A stretch of DNA of 10,414 nucleotides from Gammaproteobacteria bacterium (lineage in GTDB: Bacteria > Pseudomonadota > Gammaproteobacteria > Competibacterales > Competibacteraceae): positions 1-10,414 of the forward strand of contig JAIFNF010000082.1 in the NCBI GenBank assembly GCA_020047885.1, read 5' to 3'. Within the stretch, counting starts at the first letter, position 1, and every line of letters begins with the position of its first letter. The translations under genes and the position numbers were made by a program. The notes under the pieces are model-generated. The model was not told the origin of the DNA, did not search any database, and saw nothing but the letters and a program-made list of their open reading frames with translations. Positions 1 through 8,062 of the stretch are shown piece after piece.

Positions 1-1880
1 ACGAAGTGCATATCCGCAAAGCCACTTGGCTATTTCCCCTGTACCTGTTCGCGATCAACTTGTTTGTGCTACCCATTGCGCTGGGCGGGCGGTTGATCTT
101 TGGCGATGGCAGCGTGGATGCGGATACCTTCGTGCTGGCGCTGCCGATGGCCGAACAGATGCCGTTACTGGCGCTGCTGGTGTTCCTGGGCGGCTTGTCC
201 GCGGCAACCAGCATGATCATGTTTGAAACGGTGACGCTGTCGACCATGGTCTGCAATGACCTAGTCATGCCGATCCTGCTGCGTGCTAATCCGCGCTGGC
301 TGGCCGGGAAAGCGGATCTTTCCGGGTTACTGCTCGGCATTCGCCGCGTCGGCATTGCCTTGCTGATCCTGCTCGGGTACCTGTATTTCCGCTTCGTTGG
401 CGAATCCTACGCGCTGGTGACCAGTGGACTGGTGTCTTTCGCCGCCGCCGCCCAGTTTGCTCCACCCATCCTGATCGGCCTGTTCTGGAAACGCGCCAAT
501 CGGCGGGGTGCCTTGATCGGCCTGACCAGCGGTTTTGTCGTGTGGGCTTATACCTTGTTTTTGCCGGCGATGGCGCGCTCCGGCTGGATCGGCAGTGATT
601 TTGTCGATGTCGGGCTGTTCGGTTTGGAATGGCTGAAACCCTATGCACTGTTCGGTCTGGAAGGTCTGGATCCCTACATGCATTCAGTGTTCTGGAGCAT
701 GTTGGTCAACATCGGCGGTCTGGTGTACGGTTCGTTGCCGGGTCGCCCCGATCCCATTGAACAGGTGCAGGGCAGTCAGTTTGTCGATATCCTCAAGCGG
801 GAACGCCATGACGGTGATTCGCTGTTGTGGCGGGGCGTCGTGGAAACGGCTGACCTGTATGATCTGCTGGCCCGGTTCCTGGGTCCGCAGCGCGCCAGCG
901 AAGCCTTCGACCGCTATGCGACGGATCACGGCGGCTATCCGCTCCAGGCCGATTCCCATTTGATCCATTACACCGAGCGCTTGCTGGCCGGGGCGATTGG
1001 CGCGGCTTCGGCTCGGGTGATGATCTCATCGATCGTGATGGGCGAGGTGTTGAGTATCGAGGAGGTGATGACCATCCTCGATGAAAGTACGCAGGTTCTG
1101 GAATACAGTCGCCGGCTGGAGCAGAAGTCCCGTGAACTGGAAGCGGCGTCGGCGGAATTGCGCGAGGCGAATAACCGGTTACGCGAACTGGATCGGCTCA
1201 AGGACGAATTCATTTCGACGGTTACGCATGAACTGCGCACCCCGCTGACCTCGATCCGCGCCTTTTCGGAAATTCTGCTCTCCAACTCCGCCATGGATGT
1301 GGAGCAGCGCAGCAAATTCCTGAGTATCATCGTCAAGGAAAGCGAGCGGCTGACCCGGTTGATCAATCAGGTGCTGGACATGGCCAAGATCGACTCCGGG
1401 CGGATCGACTGGCATATTGAAGACCTCGATCTGCGGGCGCTGATTCAGGACGCCATCAATTCGACCAGCCAGTTGTTCCATGACAAAATGGCGATGCTGC
1501 GCGAGGAGTTGGGCGATGAACCGGTGATGATTGCCGGCGATCATGACCGGCTGATTCAGGTGATTATCAATCTGCTCTCCAACGCGGTGAAGTTCTGCCC
1601 GGAACCCGACGGTGAAGTCACCATTCGTCTCCAGCCCAGTCTGAATTCTTGGCGCATCGAGGTTATTGACAACGGTCCGGGGATTGCTGCTGACCAACAC
1701 AAGCTGATCTTTGAGAAATTCCACCAGGTGAATGACAGTCACGCCGGCAAACCGAAAGGCACCGGCCTGGGTCTGCCGATCAGTCAGAAGATCGTCGAAC
1801 ACCACGGCGGACGCATCTGGGTGGAAAGCGACGTCGGACAGGGTTCAACGTTTATCGTGGAATTGCCGACGAAACGGTGA
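1..1880 (+). CDS. SLC5-STAC sensor histidine kinase (CbrA/CrbS-like), 5' truncated by window edge
   Basis: This is the C-terminal 624 residues or so of a membrane sensor kinase whose N-terminus lies before the window. The frame is open at the left edge, and the GTG at position 6 falls inside a membrane helix, so it is not the real start. Numbering from that GTG, hydrophobic helices lie near 6-28, 53-75, 113-129, 135-160, 168-190 and 225-244 and match the end of a sodium/solute symporter domain. A STAC-like region follows (about 257-350), then a coiled coil (about 362-402). The kinase core has the phospho-acceptor His408 in THELRTPLTS, the N box NLLSNAVKF (522-530), the G1 box VIDNGPGIA (553-561), an F box FEKFHQV and the G2 box GTGLGLPIS (585-593). 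The C-terminus is complete. No PAS domain is visible between STAC and HisKA. Known relatives (CbrA, CrbS) couple a transporter-like sensor to carbon or acetate use through a response regulator. No regulator gene lies in the window, so the input signal here is an inference. Confidence 0.93.
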   Translation, partial: EVHIRKATWLFPLYLFAINLFVLPIALGGRLIFGDGSVDADTFVLALPMAEQMPLLALLVFLGGLSAATSMIMFETVTLSTMVCNDLVMPILLRANPRWLAGKADLSGLLLGIRRVGIALLILLGYLYFRFVGESYALVTSGLVSFAAAAQFAPPILIGLFWKRANRRGALIGLTSGFVVWAYTLFLPAMARSGWIGSDFVDVGLFGLEWLKPYALFGLEGLDPYMHSVFWSMLVNIGGLVYGSLPGRPDPIEQVQGSQFVDILKRERHDGDSLLWRGVVETADLYDLLARFLGPQRASEAFDRYATDHGGYPLQADSHLIHYTERLLAGAIGAASARVMISSIVMGEVLSIEEVMTILDESTQVLEYSRRLEQKSRELEAASAELREANNRLRELDRLKDEFISTVTHELRTPLTSIRAFSEILLSNSAMDVEQRSKFLSIIVKESERLTRLINQVLDMAKIDSGRIDWHIEDLDLRALIQDAINSTSQLFHDKMAMLREELGDEPVMIAGDHDRLIQVIINLLSNAVKFCPEPDGEVTIRLQPSLNSWRIEVIDNGPGIAADQHKLIFEKFHQVNDSHAGKPKGTGLGLPISQKIVEHHGGRIWVESDVGQGSTFIVELPTKR

Positions 1881-1889
1881 TGGCGTGTA

Positions 1890-1925
1890 GCCAATAGCGG
1901 CGGGCGCTATCGCGCTATACTTGGC
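1890..1925 (+). terminator. Hairpin just downstream of the sensor kinase gene
   Basis: GCCAA at 1890-1894 can pair with TTGGC at 1921-1925. Inside it, ATAGCG (1894-1899) and CGCTAT (1905-1910) form a 6-bp stem with a 5-nt loop. It starts 10 nt after the kinase stop codon, so it could end or stabilise that transcript. No T-run follows, so it is not a classical intrinsic terminator. Confidence 0.35.
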
Positions 1926-1950
1926 ACTGCCATAAACTGAACATTGTGAT

Positions 1951-1980
1951 CCGCAGATGAACGCAGATGAGCGCAGATCA
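1951..1980. repeat. Three tandem copies of a 10-bp CGCAGATGA-type unit
   Basis: Three consecutive 10-bp units are seen: CCGCAGATGA, ACGCAGATGA and GCGCAGATCA. This CGCAGATGA pattern recurs between genes in many bacterial genomes. It is followed by an imperfect inverted repeat, AAGACGC (1990-1996) and GCGTCTT (2009-2015), which belongs to another common intergenic motif. The stretch from 1881 to 2067 holds these repeats and no convincing gene. Confidence 0.6.
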
Positions 1981-2059
1981 AAACCAGCGAAGACGCTGGG
2001 CGACCCTGGCGTCTTGGCGGTTTAAAAGGTCAAGTTATGACGGTGGGCAGTATATCTCG

Positions 2060-2083
2060 CTACCTCACTACCTCGCTACCTCA
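2060..2083. repeat. Three tandem copies of CTACCTCR
   Basis: The units CTACCTCA, CTACCTCG and CTACCTCA lie in direct tandem, preceded by a degenerate half unit ending in CTCG (2056-2059). On the minus strand the repeat supplies the last codons and the TAG stop (2068-2070) of the shortened IclR-type frame. This suggests that the repeat marks the point where the ancestral gene was cut. Confidence 0.65.
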
Positions 2084-2421
2084 CGCTCGCCTGGCGTCGG
2101 CAAGGATCGGGATGTGCGAGCGACGACATTCAGTTCCTCGGGTCGGCCTGATCCGCTGACGGGCCAGCGGTCGATACGGCCTTGGGCGCGGTTGCCCAGT
2201 TGCAGTAACCGGCTACCCAGTCGGTAGTGACCGGCCATGCTGCGTTCGACAAAACCATGTTCGATCAGCGACGCCAAAATGCGGAATGCCGTTGATGGAT
2301 GCAGGTCGGTCGTGCTGGACAACGTTTTGAGGCTGACCGGTTCATCATGGGCTGCGAGGGTATCCAGCAACCGGGCTGCCCGGGCAATCACTTGAATTGA
2401 GGAAGTTGCTTTGACAGCCAT
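2068..2421 (-). pseudogene. IclR-family regulator reduced to its N-terminal helix-turn-helix domain
   Basis: The first 80 or so of 117 residues match the IclR winged helix-turn-helix: a helix with LLDTLAAHDEPVSL, the recognition region LHPSTAFRILASLIEHGFVER and the wing HYRLGSRLLQLGN. Family members are usually near 250 residues, with a C-terminal effector-binding domain beginning about here. In this gene the match fades after QGRID. A short EELNVVAR piece may be a remnant of the effector domain, and the frame then runs into the 8-bp tandem repeat and stops. Only about 190 bp separate it from the kinase gene, so the missing domain is not nearby. The ATG at 2421 has an AGGA sequence 6 nt upstream. 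The gene is divergent from thyA with a 109-bp shared upstream region. It is most likely a decaying gene, although a free DNA-binding domain could still repress. Confidence 0.72.
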
Positions 2422-2472
2422 TCGGGATCCTGGGCGCAGTTACAGCACTGATGTATCGTGAAATTCAGTACA

Positions 2473-2501
2473 CTATATTGCATTGCAGCATAAAATTCCA
2501 G
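2473..2501 (+). promoter_or_regulatory. TGC-rich operator-like element upstream of thyA (copy 1)
   Basis: This 29-bp sequence between the IclR-type gene and thyA matches 22 of 29 positions at 3371-3399, upstream of the 117-residue gene. The common core reads CTATNTTGCNNTGCANCA, followed by NAAAATNCCNG. The centre TTGCATTGCAGCA is a degenerate palindrome. It ends 29 bp before the thyA ATG, a fitting place for a promoter or operator. TGC-rich palindromes are known sites of the PHA regulator PhaR in Paracoccus. Assigning it to PhaR, or to the IclR-type neighbour, would be a guess. Confidence 0.5.
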
Positions 2502-2530
2502 TCTTTAATTTGCCACGACACAGGCCATGA

Positions 2531-3325
2531 ATGAAACCGTACCTTGATCTGTTGCAACGGGTGCTGGCCGATGGCGTTCGCAAAGCGGATCGCACCGGTA
2601 CCGGCTCCCTCAGTGTATTTGGCGCACAACTGCGGTTCGATTTGCGCACCGGCTTTCCGCTGGTCACAACCAAACAATTGCATCTGCGCTCGATCATCCA
2701 TGAACTGCTCTGGTTTCTGCGCGGCGATACCAATATCCGGTATCTCCACGAACATGGCGTGACCATTTGGGATGAATGGGCTGATGAGAACGGTGACCTG
2801 GGACCCGTTTACGGTCAACAGTGGCGAGCCTGGGTCACGGTCGATGGGCGGTGCATTGATCAGTTGGCGAGCGCGGTGGATCTACTGCGACGTGATCCGG
2901 ATTCGCGGCGCATTGTGGTCTCGGCCTGGAATGTCGGGGATTTGGAGCGGATGCGCTTGCCACCCTGTCATCTCCTTTTCCAGTTTTATGTGGCCAATGG
3001 CGAACTGTCCTGCCAACTTTATCAACGCAGTGCGGATCTCTTTCTGGGCGTGCCGTTCAATATCGCCAGTTATGCGCTGTTGACCCACTTGGTGGCTGAG
3101 CAGACCGATCTGGGCGTCGGGGAATTCATCTGGACCGGCGGCGACTGCCATCTGTATCTCAACCATCTGGAGCAGGCGCACTTACAGATCAGCCGTGAAC
3201 CTTATCCGTTGCCACGCCTGATCTTCCACCATCGCCCGGATTCGCTGTTTGACTATCGGTATGAGGATTTCGCTATCGTCGATTATCAGCGCCACCCAGC
3301 GATCAAGGCACCGGTTGCGGTCTAA
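2531..3325 (+). CDS. thyA: Thymidylate synthase
   Basis: This cytoplasmic enzyme makes dTMP from dUMP with 5,10-methylenetetrahydrofolate as carbon donor and reductant, releasing dihydrofolate. At 264 residues it has exactly the length of E. coli ThyA and keeps its numbering. The catalytic Cys146 lies in [12 protein letters not shown], the phosphate-binding pair Arg126-Arg127 in [10 protein letters not shown], the [17 protein letters not shown] block covers 165-181, and His207 and Tyr209 lie in DCHLYLNH. The N-terminal ADRTGTGS segment is also intact. The ATG at 2531 is preceded by a weak CAGG. An ATG 4 nt earlier is in another frame and leads nowhere. The E. coli neighbour lgt is absent. Here the gene stands alone, divergent from a shortened IclR-type gene and 90 bp before the next gene. 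The shared upstream element suggests coregulation with that next gene. Confidence 0.98.
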   Translation: MKPYLDLLQRVLADGVRKADRTGTGSLSVFGAQLRFDLRTGFPLVTTKQLHLRSIIHELLWFLRGDTNIRYLHEHGVTIWDEWADENGDLGPVYGQQWRAWVTVDGRCIDQLASAVDLLRRDPDSRRIVVSAWNVGDLERMRLPPCHLLFQFYVANGELSCQLYQRSADLFLGVPFNIASYALLTHLVAEQTDLGVGEFIWTGGDCHLYLNHLEQAHLQISREPYPLPRLIFHHRPDSLFDYRYEDFAIVDYQRHPAIKAPVAV

Positions 3326-3370
3326 AAAAGTGAGTCATGGTCATCAAAAAGGCTTGACGATTTTCGCAAA

Positions 3371-3399
3371 CTATGTTGCGATGCAACACAAAATACCGG
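3371..3399 (+). promoter_or_regulatory. TGC-rich palindrome upstream of the 117-residue gene (copy 2)
   Basis: It contains a perfect inverted repeat, TGTTGC-GAT-GCAACA at 3374-3388, within a 29-bp block matching 22 of 29 positions of 2473-2501. A TTGACG (3354-3359) lies just upstream and could be a -35 box. Its -10 region at 17-bp spacing (3377-3382, TGCGAT) would fall inside the palindrome, as expected for a repressor site. The -10 match is poor, so the promoter part is weak. The palindrome itself is seen directly. Confidence 0.55.
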
Positions 3400-3415
3400 G
3401 TAAGGAGCAATGGAC

Positions 3416-3769
3416 ATGAATACGAACCGATTGTTTGAACGCCAGCAGGCCGCCCAGTCGTTGGCCTGGCAATGTGCGTTGCGCGTGAGCGGACTGTTGA
3501 ATATCGCGGCGCTCAGTTCCGTGCGCAAGGGGCTGGACACCTACCTGCTGTGTTTGCAGCGCGGGGCCGAGTCCGCAAAAACCATCCCGCCCGACGATTC
3601 GGCAAAACAATGGATGGTGGTCTGCGTCGATACGGCCAGTGAATGCGTGGAAAAATCCTGGCAAGATTTTCGTAACCAGTTGCAAATCCTGTTACTCACC
3701 CAGGACGAGGCGGTGATCTGGATGACCCGGATCGAGCGGACGCTGGTCGACGACCAACCAGCGGTTTGA
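3416..3769 (+). CDS. Small helical protein, possibly phasin-like
   Basis: This 117-residue soluble protein is predicted to be mostly amphipathic helix (QQAAQSLAWQCALRVSGLLN, SVRKGLDTYLLCLQRGAESAK, SWQDFRNQLQILLLTQDEAVIW). It has no signal peptide or clear membrane segment. Its size, helix pattern and the stretch around SSVRKGLDTYLLCLQRGAESA recall phasins, which coat polyhydroxyalkanoate granules. The resemblance is weak, so the function is open. I chose the ATG at 3416 because AAGGAG (3402-3407) lies 8 nt before it. The ATG at 3410 leaves only 2 nt. It is preceded by a perfect TGC-rich palindrome resembling the one upstream of thyA. The gene is convergent with metH, with only 5 bp between the two stop codons and no terminator, so the two transcripts probably overlap. 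Confidence 0.82.
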   Translation: MNTNRLFERQQAAQSLAWQCALRVSGLLNIAALSSVRKGLDTYLLCLQRGAESAKTIPPDDSAKQWMVVCVDTASECVEKSWQDFRNQLQILLLTQDEAVIWMTRIERTLVDDQPAV

Positions 3770-3774
3770 TCAGA

Positions 3775-6700
3775 TTATTCTTCCGGCTCATACCCCAGAT
3801 TCGGCGCCAGCCATTTTTCTGCTTCCGCCAGCGTCCAGCCCTTGCGTTGGGCATAGTCGGCCACCTGATCCCGATCCAGTCGGCCCACGCCGAAATAGCG
3901 GGCTTCGGGATGACTGAAATACCAGCCGCTCACCGCCGCGGTGGGGGTCATGGCGAAACTCTCGGTCAGGTGAATACCCGCCTGGCGATCCACATCCAGT
4001 AGTTGCCACAGCAAACCTTTCTCCGTGTGGTCGGGACAGGCCGGATAACCCGGTGCCGGGCGGATGCCCCGGTAACTCTCGGCAACCAGTTCCTCATTAC
4101 TCAGCGCTTCGTCCGCCGCATACGCCCAGAACTCCTTCCGCACCCGTTCATGCAGGCGCTCGGCCAACGCTTCCGCCAATCGATCCGCCAGGGCTTTCAA
4201 CAGAATGGCGCGGTAATCATCATGAGCACGCTCGAATGCGGCGACCCGTTCATCAATACCAATGCCCGCCGTTACGGCGAAGGCACCGAGATAATCCGCC
4301 TTCCCTGAGTCCACCGGCGCAATCCAGTCCGCTAGGCAGCGATGCGGCTTGCCCTCCGGTTTGGGACCCTGCTGACGAAGATGATGGAGCGTCATCAGCG
4401 TCTGGCTACGGGTCTCATCGGTATAGAGCGCGATGTCGTCCTCATTCACCTGATTTGCTGGGAAAAAACCGATGACCGCCCGCGCCGTCAGCCAGCGTTC
4501 GGCGATCAGTTGATTCAGCATCGCCTGGGCGTCCGCAAACAATTGCTGGGCGTGTTCACCCTGTTCGGGATCCTCGAAAATCGCCGGATACCGCCCGCGC
4601 AATTCCCAAGCCTGGAAAAACGGCGTCCAGTCAATCCGCTCCGCCAGTTCCGCCAATGGGTAGTCATCAAACGCCCGGACGCCCAGGAAGGTTGGTTTGG
4701 GCGGAACATAGGCTTCAGTTCCCCCCTTTGCAAAAGGGGGGTTAGGGGGGATTTTGTTAGCACGAGCCTGCGCCAGTGGCAGCAACGGTTCCCGACTGCG
4801 GCGATTAGCGTGTTGCTCCCGCTTCTGGACGTAATCGGCCTTGGTTTTGGCGACGTAGTCCGCTTTGGAATCCACGCTGACCAGATGCTGCGCCACGCCC
4901 ACCGCCCGTGAAGCGTCTTTGACGTACACCACCGGGCCGGGATAGTGCGGGTCGATTTTCACCGCGGTATGCATGACCGATGTGGTGGCACCGCCGATCA
5001 GCAGGGGCACGGTGAAACCTTGGCGCTTCATCTCTTTGGCGACATTGACCATCTCATCCAGCGACGGGGTAATCAGCCCGGACAGGCCAATCATGTCGGC
5101 CTGATGCTCCAGAGCGGCATCGAGAATCTTCTGTGCGGGCACCATGACGCCCAGGTCGATGACCTCGAAGTTATTGCACTGCAACACCACGCCGACGATA
5201 TTTTTCCCGATGTCATGCACGTCACCCTTGACCGTGGCCATGATGATTCGGCCATTGGTGCGGCGTGCGCCTTCGGCCTGTTCCGCTTCGATAAACGGAA
5301 TCAGGTATGCCACCGATTTCTTCATCACTCGCGCCGATTTGACCACCTGGGGCAGGAACATCTTGCCCGCGCCGAACAGGTCGCCGACCACGTTCATGCC
5401 ATCCATTAACGGCCCTTCAATGACCTGCAAGGGTCGGACGGCCTGCTGACGGGCTTCCTCGGTATCGGCTTCAACAAACTCGTCGATGCCCTTGATCAGG
5501 GCATGTTCCAGGCGCTTGGCAACCGGCCAGGCGCGCCAGTCCGCGCCCTCACCCCTAACCCCTCTCCCAGAGGGCGAGGGGGACCCTTCCTTATACTGAT
5601 CAGCGACTTCCAGTAACCGCTCGGTGGCATCCGGGCGACGGTTGAGAATCACCTCCTCGACCCGCTCCCGCAGATCCAGTGGGATTTCCTCATAAATCGC
5701 CAACTGACCGGCATTGACGATGCCCATGTCCATGCCGGCTTGAATGGCGTGATAGAGGAACACCGAGTGAATCGCCTCGCGCACCGGGTTATTGCCCCGG
5801 AAGGAGAACGAGACATTGGACACGCCGCCGGAAATCAGCGCATAGGGCAATTCCGCCTTAATGCGCCGGGTGGCGGCGATGAAATCCACTGCGTAGCCGT
5901 TGTGTTCTTCAATCCCGGTGGCGATGGCGAAAATGTTGGGATCGAAAATAATATCCTGGGGCGGAAAGCCGACCTGTTCAGTAAGCAATCGGTAAGCGCG
6001 CTGGCAAATCGCGAACTTGCGTTCCTCGGTATCGGCCTGGCCCTGTTCATCAAAGGCCATGACCACCGCTGCCGCGCCATAGCCGTGAATCAGCCGCGCC
6101 TGGCGCAGAAACTCGGCTTCTCCTTCCTTCATGCTGATGGAATTCACCACCGGCTTGCCCTGGATGCACTTCAAACCGGCTTCCAGAATCTCCCACTTCG
6201 ACGAGTCGATCATCACCGGCACCCGGCTGATGTCCGGCTCGGCGGCGATCAGATGCAGAAACGTGGTCATCGCCTCCTTCGAGTCGAGCATGCCCTCGTC
6301 CATGTTGATGTCGATAATTTGTGCGCCGTTGTCCACCTGCTGGCGGGCGATGTCCAGCGCCGCTGCATAGTCGCCGGCCTTGATCAGGCGCTTGAACACC
6401 GCGGAACCGGTGACGTTGGCGCGCTCGCCGACGTTGATAAAGCGGATCGGCGGCCCGACATTGAACGGCTCTAGTCCGGCCAGTCGGCACCGCGGTTCAA
6501 TCACTGGAATCGGACGCGGCGGCAAGTCTTTCACCGCCTCAGCAATGGCGCGGATATGGGCGGGCGTGGTGCCGCAGCAACCGCCCACAATGTTCAGAAA
6601 GCCGCTTTCCACAAATTCCCGCAGCGTGGCAGCCATCTGTTCCGGTGTTTCATCATATTCGCCAAAGGCATTCGGCAAACCGGCGTTGGGATGGGCGGAC

Positions 6701-7503
6701 ACCCAGGTGTCGGCGATCCGTGACAGTTCGGCAACATAGGGCCGCAGTTGCCGGGCGCCTAAAGCGCAATTCAGCCCGAATGCCAGCGGGCGAATGTGTG
6801 ACAGCGCGTTCCAGAACGCTTCGGTGGTCTGCCCGGACAGGGTGCGCCCCGACGCATCAGTGATCGTCCCGGAGATCATCACCGGCAGGCGGATGCCGGA
6901 GGTGTCGAAGAATTGCTGAATCGCGAACAGCGCCGCCTTGGCGTTCAGCGTATCGAAGATGGTTTCCACCAACAGAATATCGACGCCGCCTTCCACGAGC
7001 GCTTGAGCGGCTTCGGTATAGGCAGTGACCAATTCATCGAAATAGACGTTGCGGAACCCGGGATTATTGACATCCGGCGACAGGCTGGCGGTGCGACTGG
7101 TCGGGCCGAGGATCCCGGCGACAAAGCGCGGTCGGTCGGGAGTGCTGTATTGATCGGCTACTTCCCGCGCCAGTCGGGCGGCTTCCCGATTGAGTTCAGG
7201 AACCAGGCCCTCCATGCCGTAGTCGTGCATGGAAATCGAGGTCGAGTTGAAGGTGTTGGTTTCGAGAATATCCGCCCCGGCCGCCAGATAGGCCGCGTGA
7301 ATCTCGCGGATAATGGCCGGCTGGGTCAACGTCAGCAGGTCATTATTGCCCTTGAGATCACTAGGCCAGTCGTGGAACCGCTCGCCCCGGTAATCCGCTT
7401 CCTGCAAGCGGTAGCTCTGGATCATCGTCCCCATCGCGCCATCCAGAATCAGGATGCGGCGGGTCAGTAGTTCGGACAGTTCGGCAGTACGGTCAAGGGT
7501 CAT
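3775..7503 (-). CDS. metH: Cobalamin-dependent methionine synthase
   Basis: This cytoplasmic enzyme transfers the methyl group of 5-methyltetrahydrofolate through cobalamin to homocysteine, giving methionine and tetrahydrofolate. All modules are present in its 1242 residues (E. coli: 1227). The homocysteine domain (about 10-325) has zinc ligands Cys246 in GLNCALGA and Cys309-Cys310 in VGGCCGTT. The methyltetrahydrofolate domain (about 345-625) begins with GERANVTGS, and the cap domain covers about 655-745. The B12 domain (about 750-885) has GDVHDIGKN with cobalt ligand His763, plus [13 protein letters not shown]. The reactivation domain (about 930-1242) has [12 protein letters not shown] (near 1145) for S-adenosylmethionine. 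Two short repeat elements are read through in frame in linkers, giving residues near 641-653 and 917-929. The ATG at 7503 fits the family N-terminus although its ribosome site is weak. yraN ends 24 bp upstream on the same strand. No cobalamin or SAM riboswitch is recognisable upstream. Confidence 0.98.
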   Translation of the reverse strand: MTLDRTAELSELLTRRILILDGAMGTMIQSYRLQEADYRGERFHDWPSDLKGNNDLLTLTQPAIIREIHAAYLAAGADILETNTFNSTSISMHDYGMEGLVPELNREAARLAREVADQYSTPDRPRFVAGILGPTSRTASLSPDVNNPGFRNVYFDELVTAYTEAAQALVEGGVDILLVETIFDTLNAKAALFAIQQFFDTSGIRLPVMISGTITDASGRTLSGQTTEAFWNALSHIRPLAFGLNCALGARQLRPYVAELSRIADTWVSAHPNAGLPNAFGEYDETPEQMAATLREFVESGFLNIVGGCCGTTPAHIRAIAEAVKDLPPRPIPVIEPRCRLAGLEPFNVGPPIRFINVGERANVTGSAVFKRLIKAGDYAAALDIARQQVDNGAQIIDINMDEGMLDSKEAMTTFLHLIAAEPDISRVPVMIDSSKWEILEAGLKCIQGKPVVNSISMKEGEAEFLRQARLIHGYGAAAVVMAFDEQGQADTEERKFAICQRAYRLLTEQVGFPPQDIIFDPNIFAIATGIEEHNGYAVDFIAATRRIKAELPYALISGGVSNVSFSFRGNNPVREAIHSVFLYHAIQAGMDMGIVNAGQLAIYEEIPLDLRERVEEVILNRRPDATERLLEVADQYKEGSPSPSGRGVRGEGADWRAWPVAKRLEHALIKGIDEFVEADTEEARQQAVRPLQVIEGPLMDGMNVVGDLFGAGKMFLPQVVKSARVMKKSVAYLIPFIEAEQAEGARRTNGRIIMATVKGDVHDIGKNIVGVVLQCNNFEVIDLGVMVPAQKILDAALEHQADMIGLSGLITPSLDEMVNVAKEMKRQGFTVPLLIGGATTSVMHTAVKIDPHYPGPVVYVKDASRAVGVAQHLVSVDSKADYVAKTKADYVQKREQHANRRSREPLLPLAQARANKIPPNPPFAKGGTEAYVPPKPTFLGVRAFDDYPLAELAERIDWTPFFQAWELRGRYPAIFEDPEQGEHAQQLFADAQAMLNQLIAERWLTARAVIGFFPANQVNEDDIALYTDETRSQTLMTLHHLRQQGPKPEGKPHRCLADWIAPVDSGKADYLGAFAVTAGIGIDERVAAFERAHDDYRAILLKALADRLAEALAERLHERVRKEFWAYAADEALSNEELVAESYRGIRPAPGYPACPDHTEKGLLWQLLDVDRQAGIHLTESFAMTPTAAVSGWYFSHPEARYFGVGRLDRDQVADYAQRKGWTLAEAEKWLAPNLGYEPEE
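4719..4755. repeat. Palindromic repeat (CCCCCCTTTGCAAAAGGGGG type) inside metH
   Basis: CCCCCCTTTG and CAAAAGGGGGG (4721-4741) form a near-perfect hairpin, followed by TTAGGGGGGATTTT. This is a familiar short intergenic repeat of many bacterial genomes, which when translated gives [12 protein letters not shown] peptides. Here it is read on the minus strand as [11 protein letters not shown], in frame, in the linker between the MetH B12 and reactivation domains (residues near 917-929). Confidence 0.85.
5546..5583. repeat. Short repeat (CCCTCACCCCTAACCCCTCT type) inside metH
   Basis: CCCTC (5546-5550), ACCCCTAACCCCTCTCCCAG and AGGGCGAGGGG (5571-5581) form an imperfect inverted repeat whose ends CCCTC and GAGGG can pair. 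It belongs to a short repeat type common between genes in proteobacteria. It is read in frame on the minus strand as [14 protein letters not shown], in the linker between the methyltetrahydrofolate and cap domains of MetH (residues near 641-653). Confidence 0.85.
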
Positions 7504-7527
7504 CGGCGAGGTTCTCGAAAACAGGCA

Positions 7528-7890
7528 TTAATTCAACTGAAAGGCGTCCCGAATCCACTCAACCTGCGGTTCAACGCTGGCTGGCCGTAGAATGGCGACC
7601 ACGTCGAACCGGCAAGGGAGATCCAGAGTCTGGCGTTGCAGGTAGAATGCAGCGGCAAGCAGTAATTTTTGCTGCTTGGCGGGCGTGACCGATTCGGCGG
7701 GGGTGCCGTAATGGCTATAACGGCGACTGCGGACTTCCACGAACACCAAGTAGCCATCATCGCGCATAATCAGATCCAATTCGCCCATGCGGCAACGGAA
7801 ATTGCGCGTCACCAAGGTCAGCCCCTGCGCTTCCAGGTGACGGAGGGCTAGATCTTCGGCCTTGGCGCCCTGGGCAACGCGGCTGATCAA
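7528..7890 (-). CDS. yraN: YraN/UPF0102 family endonuclease-like protein
   Basis: The family has a restriction-endonuclease-like fold. Its cellular role is poorly known, with a part in DNA repair or recombination suspected. The core motif [21 protein letters not shown] is intact, giving Glu37, Asp39, Glu52 and Arg54 when numbered from the chosen start. The family patterns [16 protein letters not shown] near the N-terminus, [14 protein letters not shown], and CRFDVVAI with VEWIRDAF at the C-terminus are also present. I chose the TTG at 7890 because GGAG (7898-7901) lies 7 nt before it and gives 120 residues, typical of the family. The frame stays open upstream: an ATG at 7944 has no ribosome site, and a GTG at 7995 abuts AGGAGG without spacing. 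Those starts would add 18 or 35 residues with no family match. metH follows after 24 bp, so cotranscription is likely. The rsmI and lpoA neighbours seen in E. coli are absent. Confidence 0.93.
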   Translation of the reverse strand: MISRVAQGAKAEDLALRHLEAQGLTLVTRNFRCRMGELDLIMRDDGYLVFVEVRSRRYSHYGTPAESVTPAKQQKLLLAAAFYLQRQTLDLPCRFDVVAILRPASVEPQVEWIRDAFQLN

Positions 7891-8062
7891 ATCGAGTCTC
7901 CGGCAGCTTGAACAGGATGGATAGGGGGACAGGCATCCGCGCATTGTAGGGTTTCGCGGGTTTTCAGTCGAATTCAGGGAGAAATGTTCACTCACCTCCT
8001 CGTTCGCCTAACCCCGCACTGCTAACCTCACGTCATCCCAGGAAAACTTACGAGAGGAAATT

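Noticed and set aside
1179..1805. A 208-codon frame on the minus strand under the kinase gene
   Set aside because: It is the mirror of the HisKA/HATPase coding region. The kinase motifs on the + strand are unambiguous and the opposite frame matches nothing known.
4945..5409. Long reading frames on the + strand across metH
   Set aside because: They run opposite to a complete, motif-verified metH and are products of GC-rich codon bias. They show no family motifs and no ribosome sites that outweigh metH.
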